A stretch of DNA of 64,000 nucleotides from Phytohabitans maris (GTDB taxonomy: Bacteria > Actinomycetota > Actinomycetes > Mycobacteriales > Micromonosporaceae): assembly GCF_031085175.1 (NCBI RefSeq), contig NZ_JAVHUY010000016.1, positions 124,001 through 188,000 of the forward strand, in the 5' to 3' direction. The position numbers and the translations under genes are program-made. The notes beneath the pieces are model-generated. The model worked only from the letters and a program-made list of their open reading frames with translations, was not told the DNA's origin and did no database searches. Below are positions 39,024 through 47,362 of this stretch, piece after piece; position 1 is the first letter of the stretch, and each line of letters starts with the position of its first letter.

Positions 39024-39063
39024 AAGCTCCCCTCATGTCGTTAGAACGACTTCAGAGGAGCTT
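39024..39063 (-). terminator. Hairpin after the nurA-like gene, abutting the IS
   Basis: AAGCTCC..CTC (39024-39034) pairs imperfectly with GAGGAGCTT (39055-39063) and an inner TCGTT/AACGA stem sits at 39038-39049. On the minus strand its T-tract (CTTT) is where the IS landed, so insertion split the terminator tail from downstream sequence. Confidence 0.55.
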
Positions 39064-39066
39064 CGA

Positions 39067-40014
39067 TCACAGGCGGACGGCGGCCAGGGTTAGTGCGCGG
39101 TGCAACAGGCGGGGGTCGCCTAGGAGGGCGCGCAGGCGGCGCTCCAGGCCGGCGATCGGGATGAGGTTTTGCGGGGCGCGCGGGTCCTTGTACGACGTCG
39201 AGGCGAAGCGGGGCAGCGTGACCAGTGACAGGTTGGCCAGCTCGACCGCCTGCTCGATGCTCAGGTCGGGGGAGCACTCCACCCGCACGATGCCCGACCA
39301 GGGAGCACCGCTGGCGCCGGGCAGCCGCAGGTACCACGACCAGCAGCCCCACGCGGTGCCCTGCTTGAAGATCGGCGACCGCTGCCCGGGGATCAGCGCG
39401 GTGACGACGAGCGTGAGGGCGGGCGGCAGGTACTGCTTGTCCTGCTTCTTGATGTAGCCGATCGTCCGCGGGAGGTGCCGCCGGCCGCGCAGTGGGCCGT
39501 CGACCACCAGCAGGTCACCGTCGGTGCGGGCGGTACCGGAGATCTCGACCTCGAGCGCGGTGAGCGGCCCCTGCACCGAGGCGTGGAGCTTGCTCAGCTC
39601 GCCCGAACCGTCCACTTTGTGCACGGCGTACCGGACCTGCCCGGCGGTCACGTCCCCGACCGACGGGCTGGCGGTGAAGAGCGCCCGGGCCACCTGCGCG
39701 CCGGCCAGCTCGGCGGCGCCGCGGGCCAGGTCACACCGCACCACGCCGGCCGCGTAGGAGGCGGCCAGGCCGGGGAACGAGGTGCCGTCGTCCTCCTCGG
39801 TGGAGAGCGTGCCGTCGACCCGCTGCACGCCGTCGACCAGCAGTACCAGGTCGGGCGTGTGGACCCCGGCCGGCGCGACGATCGGATGCCAGTCGCCGGC
39901 GGGCACCTCCGGGTCGGTCTCGACCTTGGCGGTGCTCGGCGACGTCGGCCCGTCTCCGCCCTCGAACGAGGCGCCGTAGGACGCCGCCCAGGTGTCGACG
40001 AAGAGCCGGGTCAC
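39067..40014 (-). CDS. nurA-like: NurA-like nuclease domain protein
   Basis: 315 aa from the GTG at 40014, which overlaps the sbcC stop (GTGA). It begins LFVDTWAASYGASFEGG and has LVLLVDGVQRVDGTL, resembling the acidic DGxxR motif of NurA nucleases. The C-terminal TWGCWSWYLRLP-like part is also family-like. NurA is a 5'-3' nuclease working with HerA in DNA end resection. Here a HerA-like gene heads the same four-gene operon, which supports the call. Confidence 0.65.
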   Translation of the reverse strand: MTRLFVDTWAASYGASFEGGDGPTSPSTAKVETDPEVPAGDWHPIVAPAGVHTPDLVLLVDGVQRVDGTLSTEEDDGTSFPGLAASYAAGVVRCDLARGAAELAGAQVARALFTASPSVGDVTAGQVRYAVHKVDGSGELSKLHASVQGPLTALEVEISGTARTDGDLLVVDGPLRGRRHLPRTIGYIKKQDKQYLPPALTLVVTALIPGQRSPIFKQGTAWGCWSWYLRLPGASGAPWSGIVRVECSPDLSIEQAVELANLSLVTLPRFASTSYKDPRAPQNLIPIAGLERRLRALLGDPRLLHRALTLAAVRL

Positions 40015-42500
40015 AGCCCCATCCGTTCCACCCGCGCGGTACGGGCGTCCTTGCGCACCTCGAACCGCACCGGTACGCGTTCGGCGAGCGACGGCACGTG
40101 GGTCACCACCCCGACCATCCGGTCGCCCCTGGCGGCCAGCCCTTCCAGGGTGACCGCGACCGTGTCGAGCGTGGCCGCGTCGAGCGTGCCGAAGCCCTCG
40201 TCCAGGACGATCGACTCCAGGCTCGCCGAGGTGGTGGAGAGGCCGGCGAGCTGCTCGGACAGGGCCAGCGCCAGGGCCAGCGAGGCCTGAAACGTCTCGC
40301 CGCCGGAGAGCGTGCGCACGCCCCGCCGCAGCCCGGCGTCGTGGTGGTCGACCACGTAGAACTCGCCCTTGTCGTGCACCAGCTCGTACTGCCCGGCGGA
40401 AAGCTCGCGCAGGATCCGCGAGGCGCCGTCGACCAGCAGGTCGAGCGCCTCCTCCAGCAGCCACCGCTCGAAGTTGTTGGCCCGCAGGTGGCCGGCGAGC
40501 GCCTTGGCCACGCTGCCCTCGCGCTCGTGGATGACGCGCTGCTCGCGGAGGCGCTCGGCCTGCTCGCGGCGCTCCACGACGCGCTCGTGGGCGGCCTCCG
40601 CCTGGGCCACCGCCACGGCCACCGCGCGGCTGGCGCCGGCGCCGTCGAGACCGGCCCCGGAAACGGGGAGCCCGCCCGCGGTGAAGAGGGCCGCCAGCCG
40701 CTGCTGGATCTCGCCGACCGCCGCGCGGGCCGCCTCCAGCGCGGCGACCGCGTCCGCGCGCCGTCCGGCCCGTTCGGCCGCCTGGTCGGCGGCCCAGCCG
40801 GCGAGGGTGCTCCAGGCGGCGACCAGGTCGTCACGGTCGGCGGCCGGCGGGCCGAGCCGGCCGACCGCGTCGCGCGCCTTGTCGAACCGCCGCCACGCCG
40901 CCTTGAGCCGCTCGCCGGCCGCGTCGGCCCCGCCCCGCGCCCGGCGCTGCGCCTCCCGCGCGGCGCGCACGGCACCGGCGGCGTCGTCCAACCGCGCCTG
41001 CAGCGCCGCCCGTGCCTCCAGCTCGCGGCCGAGCGCGGCCGGGCCGGGGGAGTCGGCGAGCCGCTCGGTCAGCTCGGCGAGCCGGGCGGTGAGCTGGTCG
41101 TGCTGCGCCCGCGCCCGCTCCAGGGCCCGGTCGAGTTCGCGCAGCGCCTTGTCGCGCTCGGCCACGAGCTGGTTGGCCTTGTCGGCCGCCTTGCGCGCGG
41201 CCTTGCCGGCCGCCTCCGCGGCGGCGACGGCCGACTCCGCCACGTCGGGCACCGCCGTCACGGTCTGCGCGCAGACCGGGCAGGGCTCACCGGCCACCAG
41301 GTGAACGCGGAGCGCGGCGGCCCGGTCGGCGGCCTGCGCGTCCTGGTACGCCCGGCGCGCCTCCTCCAGCTTTTCGGCCGCGTGGGCGGCGTCCGCGGTG
41401 GCCTTGTCGAGCGCCTTGGCCGCGGTGCCGTGCTCCTTCTTGGCGGCCTTGACCGCCCCGGCGAGCGACCCCACCTGGCCGGTCAGCTTGTCGTGCTCGG
41501 CGTGCGCTTCCAGCAGCAGGCGGAGGGCGGCGACGTCGGGCGCGCCGGCGAGCTGGCCGCGTACCTTCTCCTCGCGCTCCTCGGCTACGGCGACGGCGTC
41601 GGCGGCCTCGGTGGCGGCCGCCCGGGCGGTGGCGACCGCCTCGGCCACCGCGGCGTGGTCGTCCGGCGGGCGGATCGCGGCGAGCGCGTCGATCTCGCCG
41701 CCCAGCTCCTTCAGCGCGGCCGCGGCGCTCTCCGCACCCCGCTCGGCGTCGCGCAGCGCGGGTACGTCCGCCTCGACCGCCGTGGCCAGCTCGCGCATCG
41801 CGGTGACCCGGGCGGCCGCCGCGGCGAGCGACTCGTCGTCGGCGTCGGCGAGGTCGTCCAGCAGCTTGTCGACGGCGCCGAGCTGGGCGTCCGCCTGGAT
41901 CGCGCGGGCCGACGCCTTCTTCTGGATCGCCTCGTAGACGTGCAGTCCGAGCAGGTTGACCAGGATCTCCTGGCGGGCGGCCGGCTTGGCGTGCAGGAAG
42001 TCGGCGAACTGCCCCTGCGGCAGCACCACGCAGCTGGTGAACTGCTCGTACGGCAGGCCGACCGCCTCCAGCACCGCGGCGTCCATCTCGCCCGGGGTAC
42101 CGGCCAGCACCTCGCCGAGGTCTTCCGGCGTGAGCCCGGCGTCGAGCTTGGCCGGGTCGAAGCCGCGCGGCATCAGCTGCAGCCCGGCACCGCCGGTGGA
42201 GACCCGGCCCTTGCCGTCGCGGCGCACCACCCGGGTGGCCACGTACCGCGCGCCGGCCGACTCGAAGACCAGCCGCACCCGCGCCTCGGTGGCGGACGGG
42301 GCGAGCGCGTTGACGATCCCCCGGCTGCTCGCCCAGCGTGGCACCTGCCCGTACAGGGCGAAGCAGATCGCGTCGAGCACGGTGGACTTACCCGAGCCGG
42401 TAGGGCCGACGAGCGCGAAGAAGTCGGCGTCGGTGAAGTCGATCGTGGTCTCCTCGCGGAAGACCGTGAACCCGGCCATGTCCAGCCGCAACGGCCTCAT
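40011..42500 (-). CDS. sbcC: SbcC, Rad50-like SMC-type ATPase
   Basis: 829 aa. N-terminal Walker A (GPTGSGKSTVLDAI), a long coiled-coil region with a zinc hook (GEPCPVCAQT) in the middle, and a C-terminal ABC signature (TLSGGETFQASLALA) and Walker B (IVLDEGFGTLD). With SbcD it forms the SbcCD nuclease that opens hairpins and protein-blocked ends. It lies 31 bp after sbcD and overlaps the nurA-like gene. Confidence 0.95.
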   Translation of the reverse strand: MRPLRLDMAGFTVFREETTIDFTDADFFALVGPTGSGKSTVLDAICFALYGQVPRWASSRGIVNALAPSATEARVRLVFESAGARYVATRVVRRDGKGRVSTGGAGLQLMPRGFDPAKLDAGLTPEDLGEVLAGTPGEMDAAVLEAVGLPYEQFTSCVVLPQGQFADFLHAKPAARQEILVNLLGLHVYEAIQKKASARAIQADAQLGAVDKLLDDLADADDESLAAAAARVTAMRELATAVEADVPALRDAERGAESAAAALKELGGEIDALAAIRPPDDHAAVAEAVATARAAATEAADAVAVAEEREEKVRGQLAGAPDVAALRLLLEAHAEHDKLTGQVGSLAGAVKAAKKEHGTAAKALDKATADAAHAAEKLEEARRAYQDAQAADRAAALRVHLVAGEPCPVCAQTVTAVPDVAESAVAAAEAAGKAARKAADKANQLVAERDKALRELDRALERARAQHDQLTARLAELTERLADSPGPAALGRELEARAALQARLDDAAGAVRAAREAQRRARGGADAAGERLKAAWRRFDKARDAVGRLGPPAADRDDLVAAWSTLAGWAADQAAERAGRRADAVAALEAARAAVGEIQQRLAALFTAGGLPVSGAGLDGAGASRAVAVAVAQAEAAHERVVERREQAERLREQRVIHEREGSVAKALAGHLRANNFERWLLEEALDLLVDGASRILRELSAGQYELVHDKGEFYVVDHHDAGLRRGVRTLSGGETFQASLALALALSEQLAGLSTTSASLESIVLDEGFGTLDAATLDTVAVTLEGLAARGDRMVGVVTHVPSLAERVPVRFEVRKDARTARVERMGL

Positions 42501-42531
42501 GGGTGCTCTGCCCGCTGGTTCGCTCGCTCGC

Positions 42532-43677
42532 TCACGCAGACACCTCCTCGTACAGCGTGTCGAACAGCTCCTGCACGCCCTCGTCGGCGTGGCCCCGGCT
42601 CTCCAGGTAGTCGGCGAACAGGTCGCGCGGGGAGCGGCCGGCGCGCTCGGCCCGGCCGCTGACGGTGGTGTCCGGCAGCATCTCCGGGTCGATCCGCACC
42701 TCGATCGCCCGGGGCAGCAGCGCCTGCACCTCCTCGCGCAGGCCGGCCCGGGGCGCCTCGCGCACGTACACCCGGAGCCAGCCGGGCTGGTCGCCGTCCA
42801 TCATGGACAGCTCGGCGAGCGTGCCGCGGACGGTGCGCAGCGGCACCGCGGCGGTGATCGGCACGTCCCGTACCTTGGCCGTGCTCTCCGCCGTCACCTC
42901 GACGATCGCGACGGACGGCGTGTTTTCCCCCTCGCCGAAGTCGATGGCGAGCGGGCTGCCGCAGTAGCGGACCGGCGCCGGTCCGGGCACCTGCTGGGCC
43001 CGGTGCAGGTGGCCGAGGGCGACGTAGTGCGCGCTGCCCGGGAAGACGGTGGCGGGCACCGCGTACCCCATCACGGAGTGCGCCTCCCGCTCGCCGCCGC
43101 CCATCGTCGCGCCCACGACGGTGAGGTGCGCGGTGACCAGGTTGACCGCGTCCGACCCGAAGCCCTGGCAGAGCACGCCCAGCAACCGTCCGATGTGGTC
43201 GGCGTAGGTCTGGCTCGCCTCGGCGGCGGTGAGCTCGTACATCTCGGCGGCGCGCACCGCGAACCGCTGGGAGAGGAACGGCAGTGCGACCAGCCGCCAC
43301 CGCTCGCCGCCCGCGGTCTCGCCCGCCAGCACGTGGTCGGCGGCCGACTCGCGGACGGTGCCGCGCAGGCAGACGCCGGCCGCTTCGGCCCAGGGGCGGA
43401 GCGCGTCGAGGGCGGCGCCGTTGTCGTGGTTGCCGCCGATCGCCACCACCTCGGCGCCGGTGCCGCGCAGCGCGGAGAGCGCCCGGGTGACCAGGCGGGT
43501 CGCCTCGGGCGTCGGCGCCGCCGTGTCGTACATGTCGCCGGCCACGATCACCAGGTCGGGGCGCTCGGCCCGGGCGATCTCCACCACCTGGGCGAGCACC
43601 GCGATGTGCTCCTCGTTCCGGGACTGTCCCTTGAGGACCTTCCCGACGTGCCAGTCAGATGTGTGCAGCAGCTTCAT
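42532..43677 (-). CDS. sbcD: SbcD, Mre11-like nuclease
   Basis: 381 aa with the metallophosphatase motifs of Mre11/SbcD: LHTSDWHVG, VIVAGDMYD, IGGNHDN, and a later LGHLHRAQQ. It is the manganese-dependent nuclease partner of SbcC. Its ATG overlaps the stop of the HerA-like gene by one base (TGATG), so translation is coupled. Confidence 0.95.
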   Translation of the reverse strand: MKLLHTSDWHVGKVLKGQSRNEEHIAVLAQVVEIARAERPDLVIVAGDMYDTAAPTPEATRLVTRALSALRGTGAEVVAIGGNHDNGAALDALRPWAEAAGVCLRGTVRESAADHVLAGETAGGERWRLVALPFLSQRFAVRAAEMYELTAAEASQTYADHIGRLLGVLCQGFGSDAVNLVTAHLTVVGATMGGGEREAHSVMGYAVPATVFPGSAHYVALGHLHRAQQVPGPAPVRYCGSPLAIDFGEGENTPSVAIVEVTAESTAKVRDVPITAAVPLRTVRGTLAELSMMDGDQPGWLRVYVREAPRAGLREEVQALLPRAIEVRIDPEMLPDTTVSGRAERAGRSPRDLFADYLESRGHADEGVQELFDTLYEEVSA

Positions 43678-45428
43678 CAGAACGGGATTTCGTCTTCGGT
43701 GCGGCCGCCGACGACCGCGAACGGGTCGGCGGACTGGACGATCGAGCGGAGGGTCGCGGACGGCGCCGGTCCCGCCTCGGACGGGCGGGTGGCCCAGGCC
43801 GGAAACGGGAACTCGACGCAGAGCGGCACCGGGATGTCGGGCTGGCTGACGAACATCGTGCCCGGCTTGGCGAGCAGCACCCGCTGGCGCTGGGCGGGCG
43901 GGAGGAAACCGTACTCCGGGCGGGACGCCTCGGCCGGGTCGAGCCGCCCGACGACGCGGATCGCCGAGTTGGTGACGATGCGCCGCTCCACCTCGCTGGC
44001 GGTCTGCTGCGCGCCGATCAGGATCACGCCGAGCGAGCGGCCCCGCTCGGCGATGTCGAGCAGCACCTCCTTGATCGGCGACGACCCCTCGCGCGGGGCG
44101 TACTTGTTGAGCTCGTCGAGCACCACGAAGAGCAGCGGCTTGGCCGAGCCCGCCTTCTCCTTGCGCTCGAACTCGGTCTTGAGCGTCACGCCGACCACGA
44201 AGCGCTGCGCGCGGTCCGGCAGGTTGTGCAGGTCGACGACGGTGACCTGGGCGCTTTCCGCCGTGTTGATCGCGTGCGGCCGGCGCGCGGCCAGGTCGCC
44301 GCGGATCAGCCGCGCCAGGTCCTTCTTGCTGGCGATCAGCCGCCGGGCGAACGCGTTGACCGTGCCGGTGTTGACCGCGCTGCCGGCCCAGGTGCCCCGG
44401 GTCTCCTCGTCGGTGAGCCGGGCCACCACGAAGTCGACCAGGTCGGGGTAGGACCCCAGGCGGGTGCCGTCGATGCTGATCCCGCCGTCGGCGGCCTGGG
44501 CGTGGCGGGCCAGGTGGGCGGTGACCGCGTGGACCACCATCGTGTACTGCTGGCGCTCGTCGTCGGCGTCCGCGAAGACGTACGGCAGGAGCCGGGCCTC
44601 GCAGAACTCGGCGAGCGTCCAGTAGAAGCTGTCGACGCCGGCGAGGCGGCTGCTCACGTCGGGCGCGCCGGAGGAGTCGTTGGCCCGGGGCGGCGCGTAG
44701 ACCCGCACGTCCGGGAAGGGCGTGGCGGGCAGCCCGAGCTCGGCGTAGCGGCGGGTGGTCTCGTCGTCGAGCCGCGCGTTGGGGTGGTCGAGGAAGAGCA
44801 GGTCTTCGCCCTTGACGTTGAAGATGAGCGCCTTGGCGTTGATCGCGTCGCCGCCGAGCACGCCGGAGCGGAACACCGAGTACAGCAGGAAGGTGGCGAA
44901 GCTGGTCTTGGTCGCCACGCCGGAGATGCCCGAGATGGAGACGTGCGCGCCGCGGCTGCCGTCGAGGAAGTCGGCGTTGAGGAACGCGGGCAGCCCGTCG
45001 CGGCCGGTCCCCATCGGCACCCGCTTTTCCATCCGGTCGAAGTGGAGCGCCGCGGCCCGGAGGTCGCCGGTGGCCCGGCGGACGATCGCGCCCGGGGCGG
45101 GCGGCACGTACAGCTCCGGGTCGACCCGGGTGGTGGTGATCTCGGCGGCCTCCTGCACCAGCGCGGGGAGCGTGCCGTCGGCGATGGCGAAGACGTCGGA
45201 GTCGAACTGGGCGCCCTCGTGCCGCGCCCGCACCTGGGTCACGACACCGGCGATCGTCACCGGACCGCGGTCGGGCAGCTCGCGCCGGGTCACCACCACG
45301 TCGTCGAGCTGGAGGTAGCTGCCGGGGGCCACGGCCGTCCAGAACTGCAGCGGCGTGGCGTCGGCCGTGCCGAGGACCCGCCCCACCGCCTCACCGGTCT
45401 CATCTGCCACGGCCTCATCGTGCACCAC
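43677..45428 (-). CDS. herA-like: HerA-like DNA-translocase ATPase
   Basis: 583 aa. An N-terminal HAS-barrel-like beta domain (VTIAGVVTQVRARHEGAQFDS) precedes a HerA/FtsK ATPase core. The Walker A reads SGISGVATKTS, with Thr before Lys in place of the usual Gly. Walker B is LLFVVLDELNKYAP, followed by the arginine-bearing RIVTNSAIRVVGRLDP. HerA drives NurA- and Mre11-Rad50-linked resection in archaea. It is the first gene of the operon with sbcD, sbcC and the nurA-like gene. Confidence 0.85.
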   Translation of the reverse strand: MVHDEAVADETGEAVGRVLGTADATPLQFWTAVAPGSYLQLDDVVVTRRELPDRGPVTIAGVVTQVRARHEGAQFDSDVFAIADGTLPALVQEAAEITTTRVDPELYVPPAPGAIVRRATGDLRAAALHFDRMEKRVPMGTGRDGLPAFLNADFLDGSRGAHVSISGISGVATKTSFATFLLYSVFRSGVLGGDAINAKALIFNVKGEDLLFLDHPNARLDDETTRRYAELGLPATPFPDVRVYAPPRANDSSGAPDVSSRLAGVDSFYWTLAEFCEARLLPYVFADADDERQQYTMVVHAVTAHLARHAQAADGGISIDGTRLGSYPDLVDFVVARLTDEETRGTWAGSAVNTGTVNAFARRLIASKKDLARLIRGDLAARRPHAINTAESAQVTVVDLHNLPDRAQRFVVGVTLKTEFERKEKAGSAKPLLFVVLDELNKYAPREGSSPIKEVLLDIAERGRSLGVILIGAQQTASEVERRIVTNSAIRVVGRLDPAEASRPEYGFLPPAQRQRVLLAKPGTMFVSQPDIPVPLCVEFPFPAWATRPSEAGPAPSATLRSIVQSADPFAVVGGRTEDEIPF

Positions 45429-45481
45429 CAGACCGACATCAGTGCGAGCGACTCACCGACTTTCCACGAGAACTCGTCGAA

Positions 45482-45536
45482 ATAACCACAAGAGGTTGTG
45501 GTCATCCACAGATTCATCCACAAGAACGTGTGGTCA
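45482..45536. promoter_or_regulatory. Cluster of DnaA-box-like 9-mers before the herA-like operon
   Basis: TCATCCACA occurs at 45502-45510 and again at 45514-45522, with TAACCACAA near 45483 and the opposite-strand forms TTGTGGTCA (45496-45504) and GTGTGGTCA (45528-45536). These resemble actinobacterial DnaA boxes (TTGTCCACA) but each has mismatches. Confidence 0.4.
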
Positions 45537-46274
45537 CTGCGTGTGATGAGCGCGGGCGTACCGGAGGAAGAGCGACCCCTCCGACTCCAGTACGTGCCGC
45601 AGCGCCATGCCCTTCGGCGGGCTCGGCGGGCCGGCGGTGATCCGGCCGGCGCCCGGGCCGGTGACCAGCGGCGAGACGGTCAGGCAGACCTCGTCGACCA
45701 GGTCGGCCGCGACCAGCGAGCCGAACAGGTGCGGCCCGCCCTCGCAGAGCAGATGCGCTAGGCCGCGCTCACGGAGGCGTACCAGCGCGGTTTCTAGGTC
45801 GACGGTGTCGTCGCCGGCGGTCAAGACCTCGGCCACCGCGGAGAGTGCCGCCCGCCGGTCGGCGGGCGCCCGGCCGTGGGTGAGCACGATCGGACGGACC
45901 GGGGCCTCCGCGAACGCCGCCTGCCCCGGGTTGAGGTCGAGCGCGCCGGAGACGACCACGAGCGTCGGGTACTCGGCGAGCCCGTGCTCCCGCCGCCAGG
46001 CCCGGCGTCCCTCGTCCAGCCGCACCGCCCGGTAGCCCTCGTGACGGAGCGTGCCGGCGCCCACCATCAGCCCGTCGCAGAGCATGCGGAGCAGGCCGAA
46101 GACCCTCTTGTCGGGTCCGCCGGACAGCCCTTCCGAGAAGCCGTCGAGCTCGACCGCACCGTCCACACTGGTGACGAAGTTGACCCGGAGGGTCGGGCCG
46201 TCCGCGCGGTACAGGTCGGCGAGCGCGCCGTCGTCGAGCGCCGGGCCGGGCTGGAGGCGGATCAATCGACTCAT
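45534..46274 (-). CDS. RibD C-terminal-domain reductase
   Basis: 246 aa from the ATG at 46274. Dihydrofolate-reductase-like fold: RVNFVTSVDGAVEL, LRMLCDGLMVGAGTLRHEGY, VLTHGRAP, and LLCEGGPHLFGSLVAADLVDEVCLTVSPLVTG. This is the stand-alone pyrimidine-reductase form related to riboflavin synthesis. No other riboflavin gene is near, so its exact substrate is open. Confidence 0.88.
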   Translation of the reverse strand: MSRLIRLQPGPALDDGALADLYRADGPTLRVNFVTSVDGAVELDGFSEGLSGGPDKRVFGLLRMLCDGLMVGAGTLRHEGYRAVRLDEGRRAWRREHGLAEYPTLVVVSGALDLNPGQAAFAEAPVRPIVLTHGRAPADRRAALSAVAEVLTAGDDTVDLETALVRLRERGLAHLLCEGGPHLFGSLVAADLVDEVCLTVSPLVTGPGAGRITAGPPSPPKGMALRHVLESEGSLFLRYARAHHTQ

Positions 46275-46431
46275 TCGCCGGCCGGACCGGTGACCGGGGG
46301 AGTCGGCGCCGGGGTACGGTGCTGACAATCGCACCAACTGCCACCGCGGCAGTCGGCGTGTCGCTTCGACCGGCACGCCTGGCAGATCATGTGAAGACCC
46401 TACGGCAGCACCACGTCACGAACGGGGGACA

Positions 46432-46986
46432 GTGCCCACCATGCCGCGCCAGATCTTCCAGCTCAGGGTTTCGCTGGCGGACGTCGTCCCGCCGGTGTGG
46501 CGGCGGGTGCTCGTGCCGGGCGGGTACACGCTCGACCGGCTGCACCGCGTCGTCCAGCTCGCGATGGGTTGGCAGGACTGTCACCTGCACTCGTTCGACG
46601 TCGACGGCGTGCAGTACGGCGAGCCCGATCCGGACGGCGAGCTGGCCCTCCGCGACGAGCTCGACGTGCGGCTGGACGCGGTGGCGGCCAAGGGCGGCCG
46701 GTTCCTCTACACGTACGACTTCGGCGACTGGTGGGAGCACGAAATCACGGTCGAAGACGTCTTCGGCGCCGAGCCCGACGAGCGGTACCCCGCCTGCATC
46801 GGCGGTGAGCGGGCGTGCCCGCCGGAGGACGTGGGCGGCGCGTTCGGCTACACCCGCTTCCTCTCCGCGATCAGCGATCCCGGCCACCCCGAGCACGAGG
46901 CGATGACCGCCTGGGTGGGGCGCCCGTTCGACCCCACCGACTTCGCGATGGACCGGGCGACGACGCTGCTGCGCCGCCTCGCGTAG
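46432..46986 (+). CDS. Plasmid pRiA4b ORF-3-family protein
   Basis: 184 aa. Clear family pattern: IFQLRVSLADVVPPVWRRVLVPG, LHRVVQLAMGWQDCHLHSF, FLYTYDFGDWWEHEITVE, YPACIGGERACPPEDVGG. Function unknown; the family is common on plasmids and near mobile DNA. GTG at 46432 follows a GGGGGAC site; the ATG at 46441 is an alternative. Confidence 0.9.
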   Translation: MPTMPRQIFQLRVSLADVVPPVWRRVLVPGGYTLDRLHRVVQLAMGWQDCHLHSFDVDGVQYGEPDPDGELALRDELDVRLDAVAAKGGRFLYTYDFGDWWEHEITVEDVFGAEPDERYPACIGGERACPPEDVGGAFGYTRFLSAISDPGHPEHEAMTAWVGRPFDPTDFAMDRATTLLRRLA

Positions 46987-47144
46987 CCGCCGCTCCCGCG
47001 GCCTTCCCCTTTCGCGGTCCGCGCCCGATCGCCGGAACGTCCGTGGCACCCGCCCGCCGGGGATGGATCGGCCGCGGATCTGCGGTAGCTGAACCCGTTC
47101 CGCGCGGCTGGTGGTAGTTCGCCCCACTGCGGTCAGTAACGAAA

Positions 47145-47158
47145 TGGGAACGCTCCCA
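47145..47158. promoter_or_regulatory. CebR box 1 (cebE operon)
   Basis: TGGGAACGCTCCCA, one base from the CebR consensus TGGGAGCGCTCCCA known in Streptomyces. It lies just upstream of the -35 of the cebE promoter. Confidence 0.85.
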
Positions 47159-47166
47159 CTTGGGTC

Positions 47167-47195
47167 TTGACACCCTAGAAACGTCCCGGCAATCT
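47167..47195 (+). promoter_or_regulatory. cebE operon promoter
   Basis: TTGACA (47167-47172) and CAATCT (47190-47195) are 17 bp apart. The promoter sits between two CebR boxes, so repressor binding would block polymerase from both sides. The untranslated leader to the cebE ATG is about 160 nt. Confidence 0.65.
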
Positions 47196-47197
47196 CA

Positions 47198-47211
47198 TGG
47201 GAGCGCTCCCG
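47198..47211. promoter_or_regulatory. CebR box 2 (cebE operon)
   Basis: TGGGAGCGCTCCCG, one base from the consensus palindrome, overlapping the expected transcription start of the cebE promoter. Confidence 0.85.
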
Positions 47212-47362
47212 GCGGGGTGTGGTGAGAGCCACACACCGGGCACCGTGTGGCGCCAGGCACGCCTTCGCGGCGTTCGTGGGCAGCGGTTTTCGTGCGTCCG
47301 CCGACGTGGCGTGCACCGGGCACACCCCCACCACAGACATCACGACCTGAGAGGGGTCAGGG

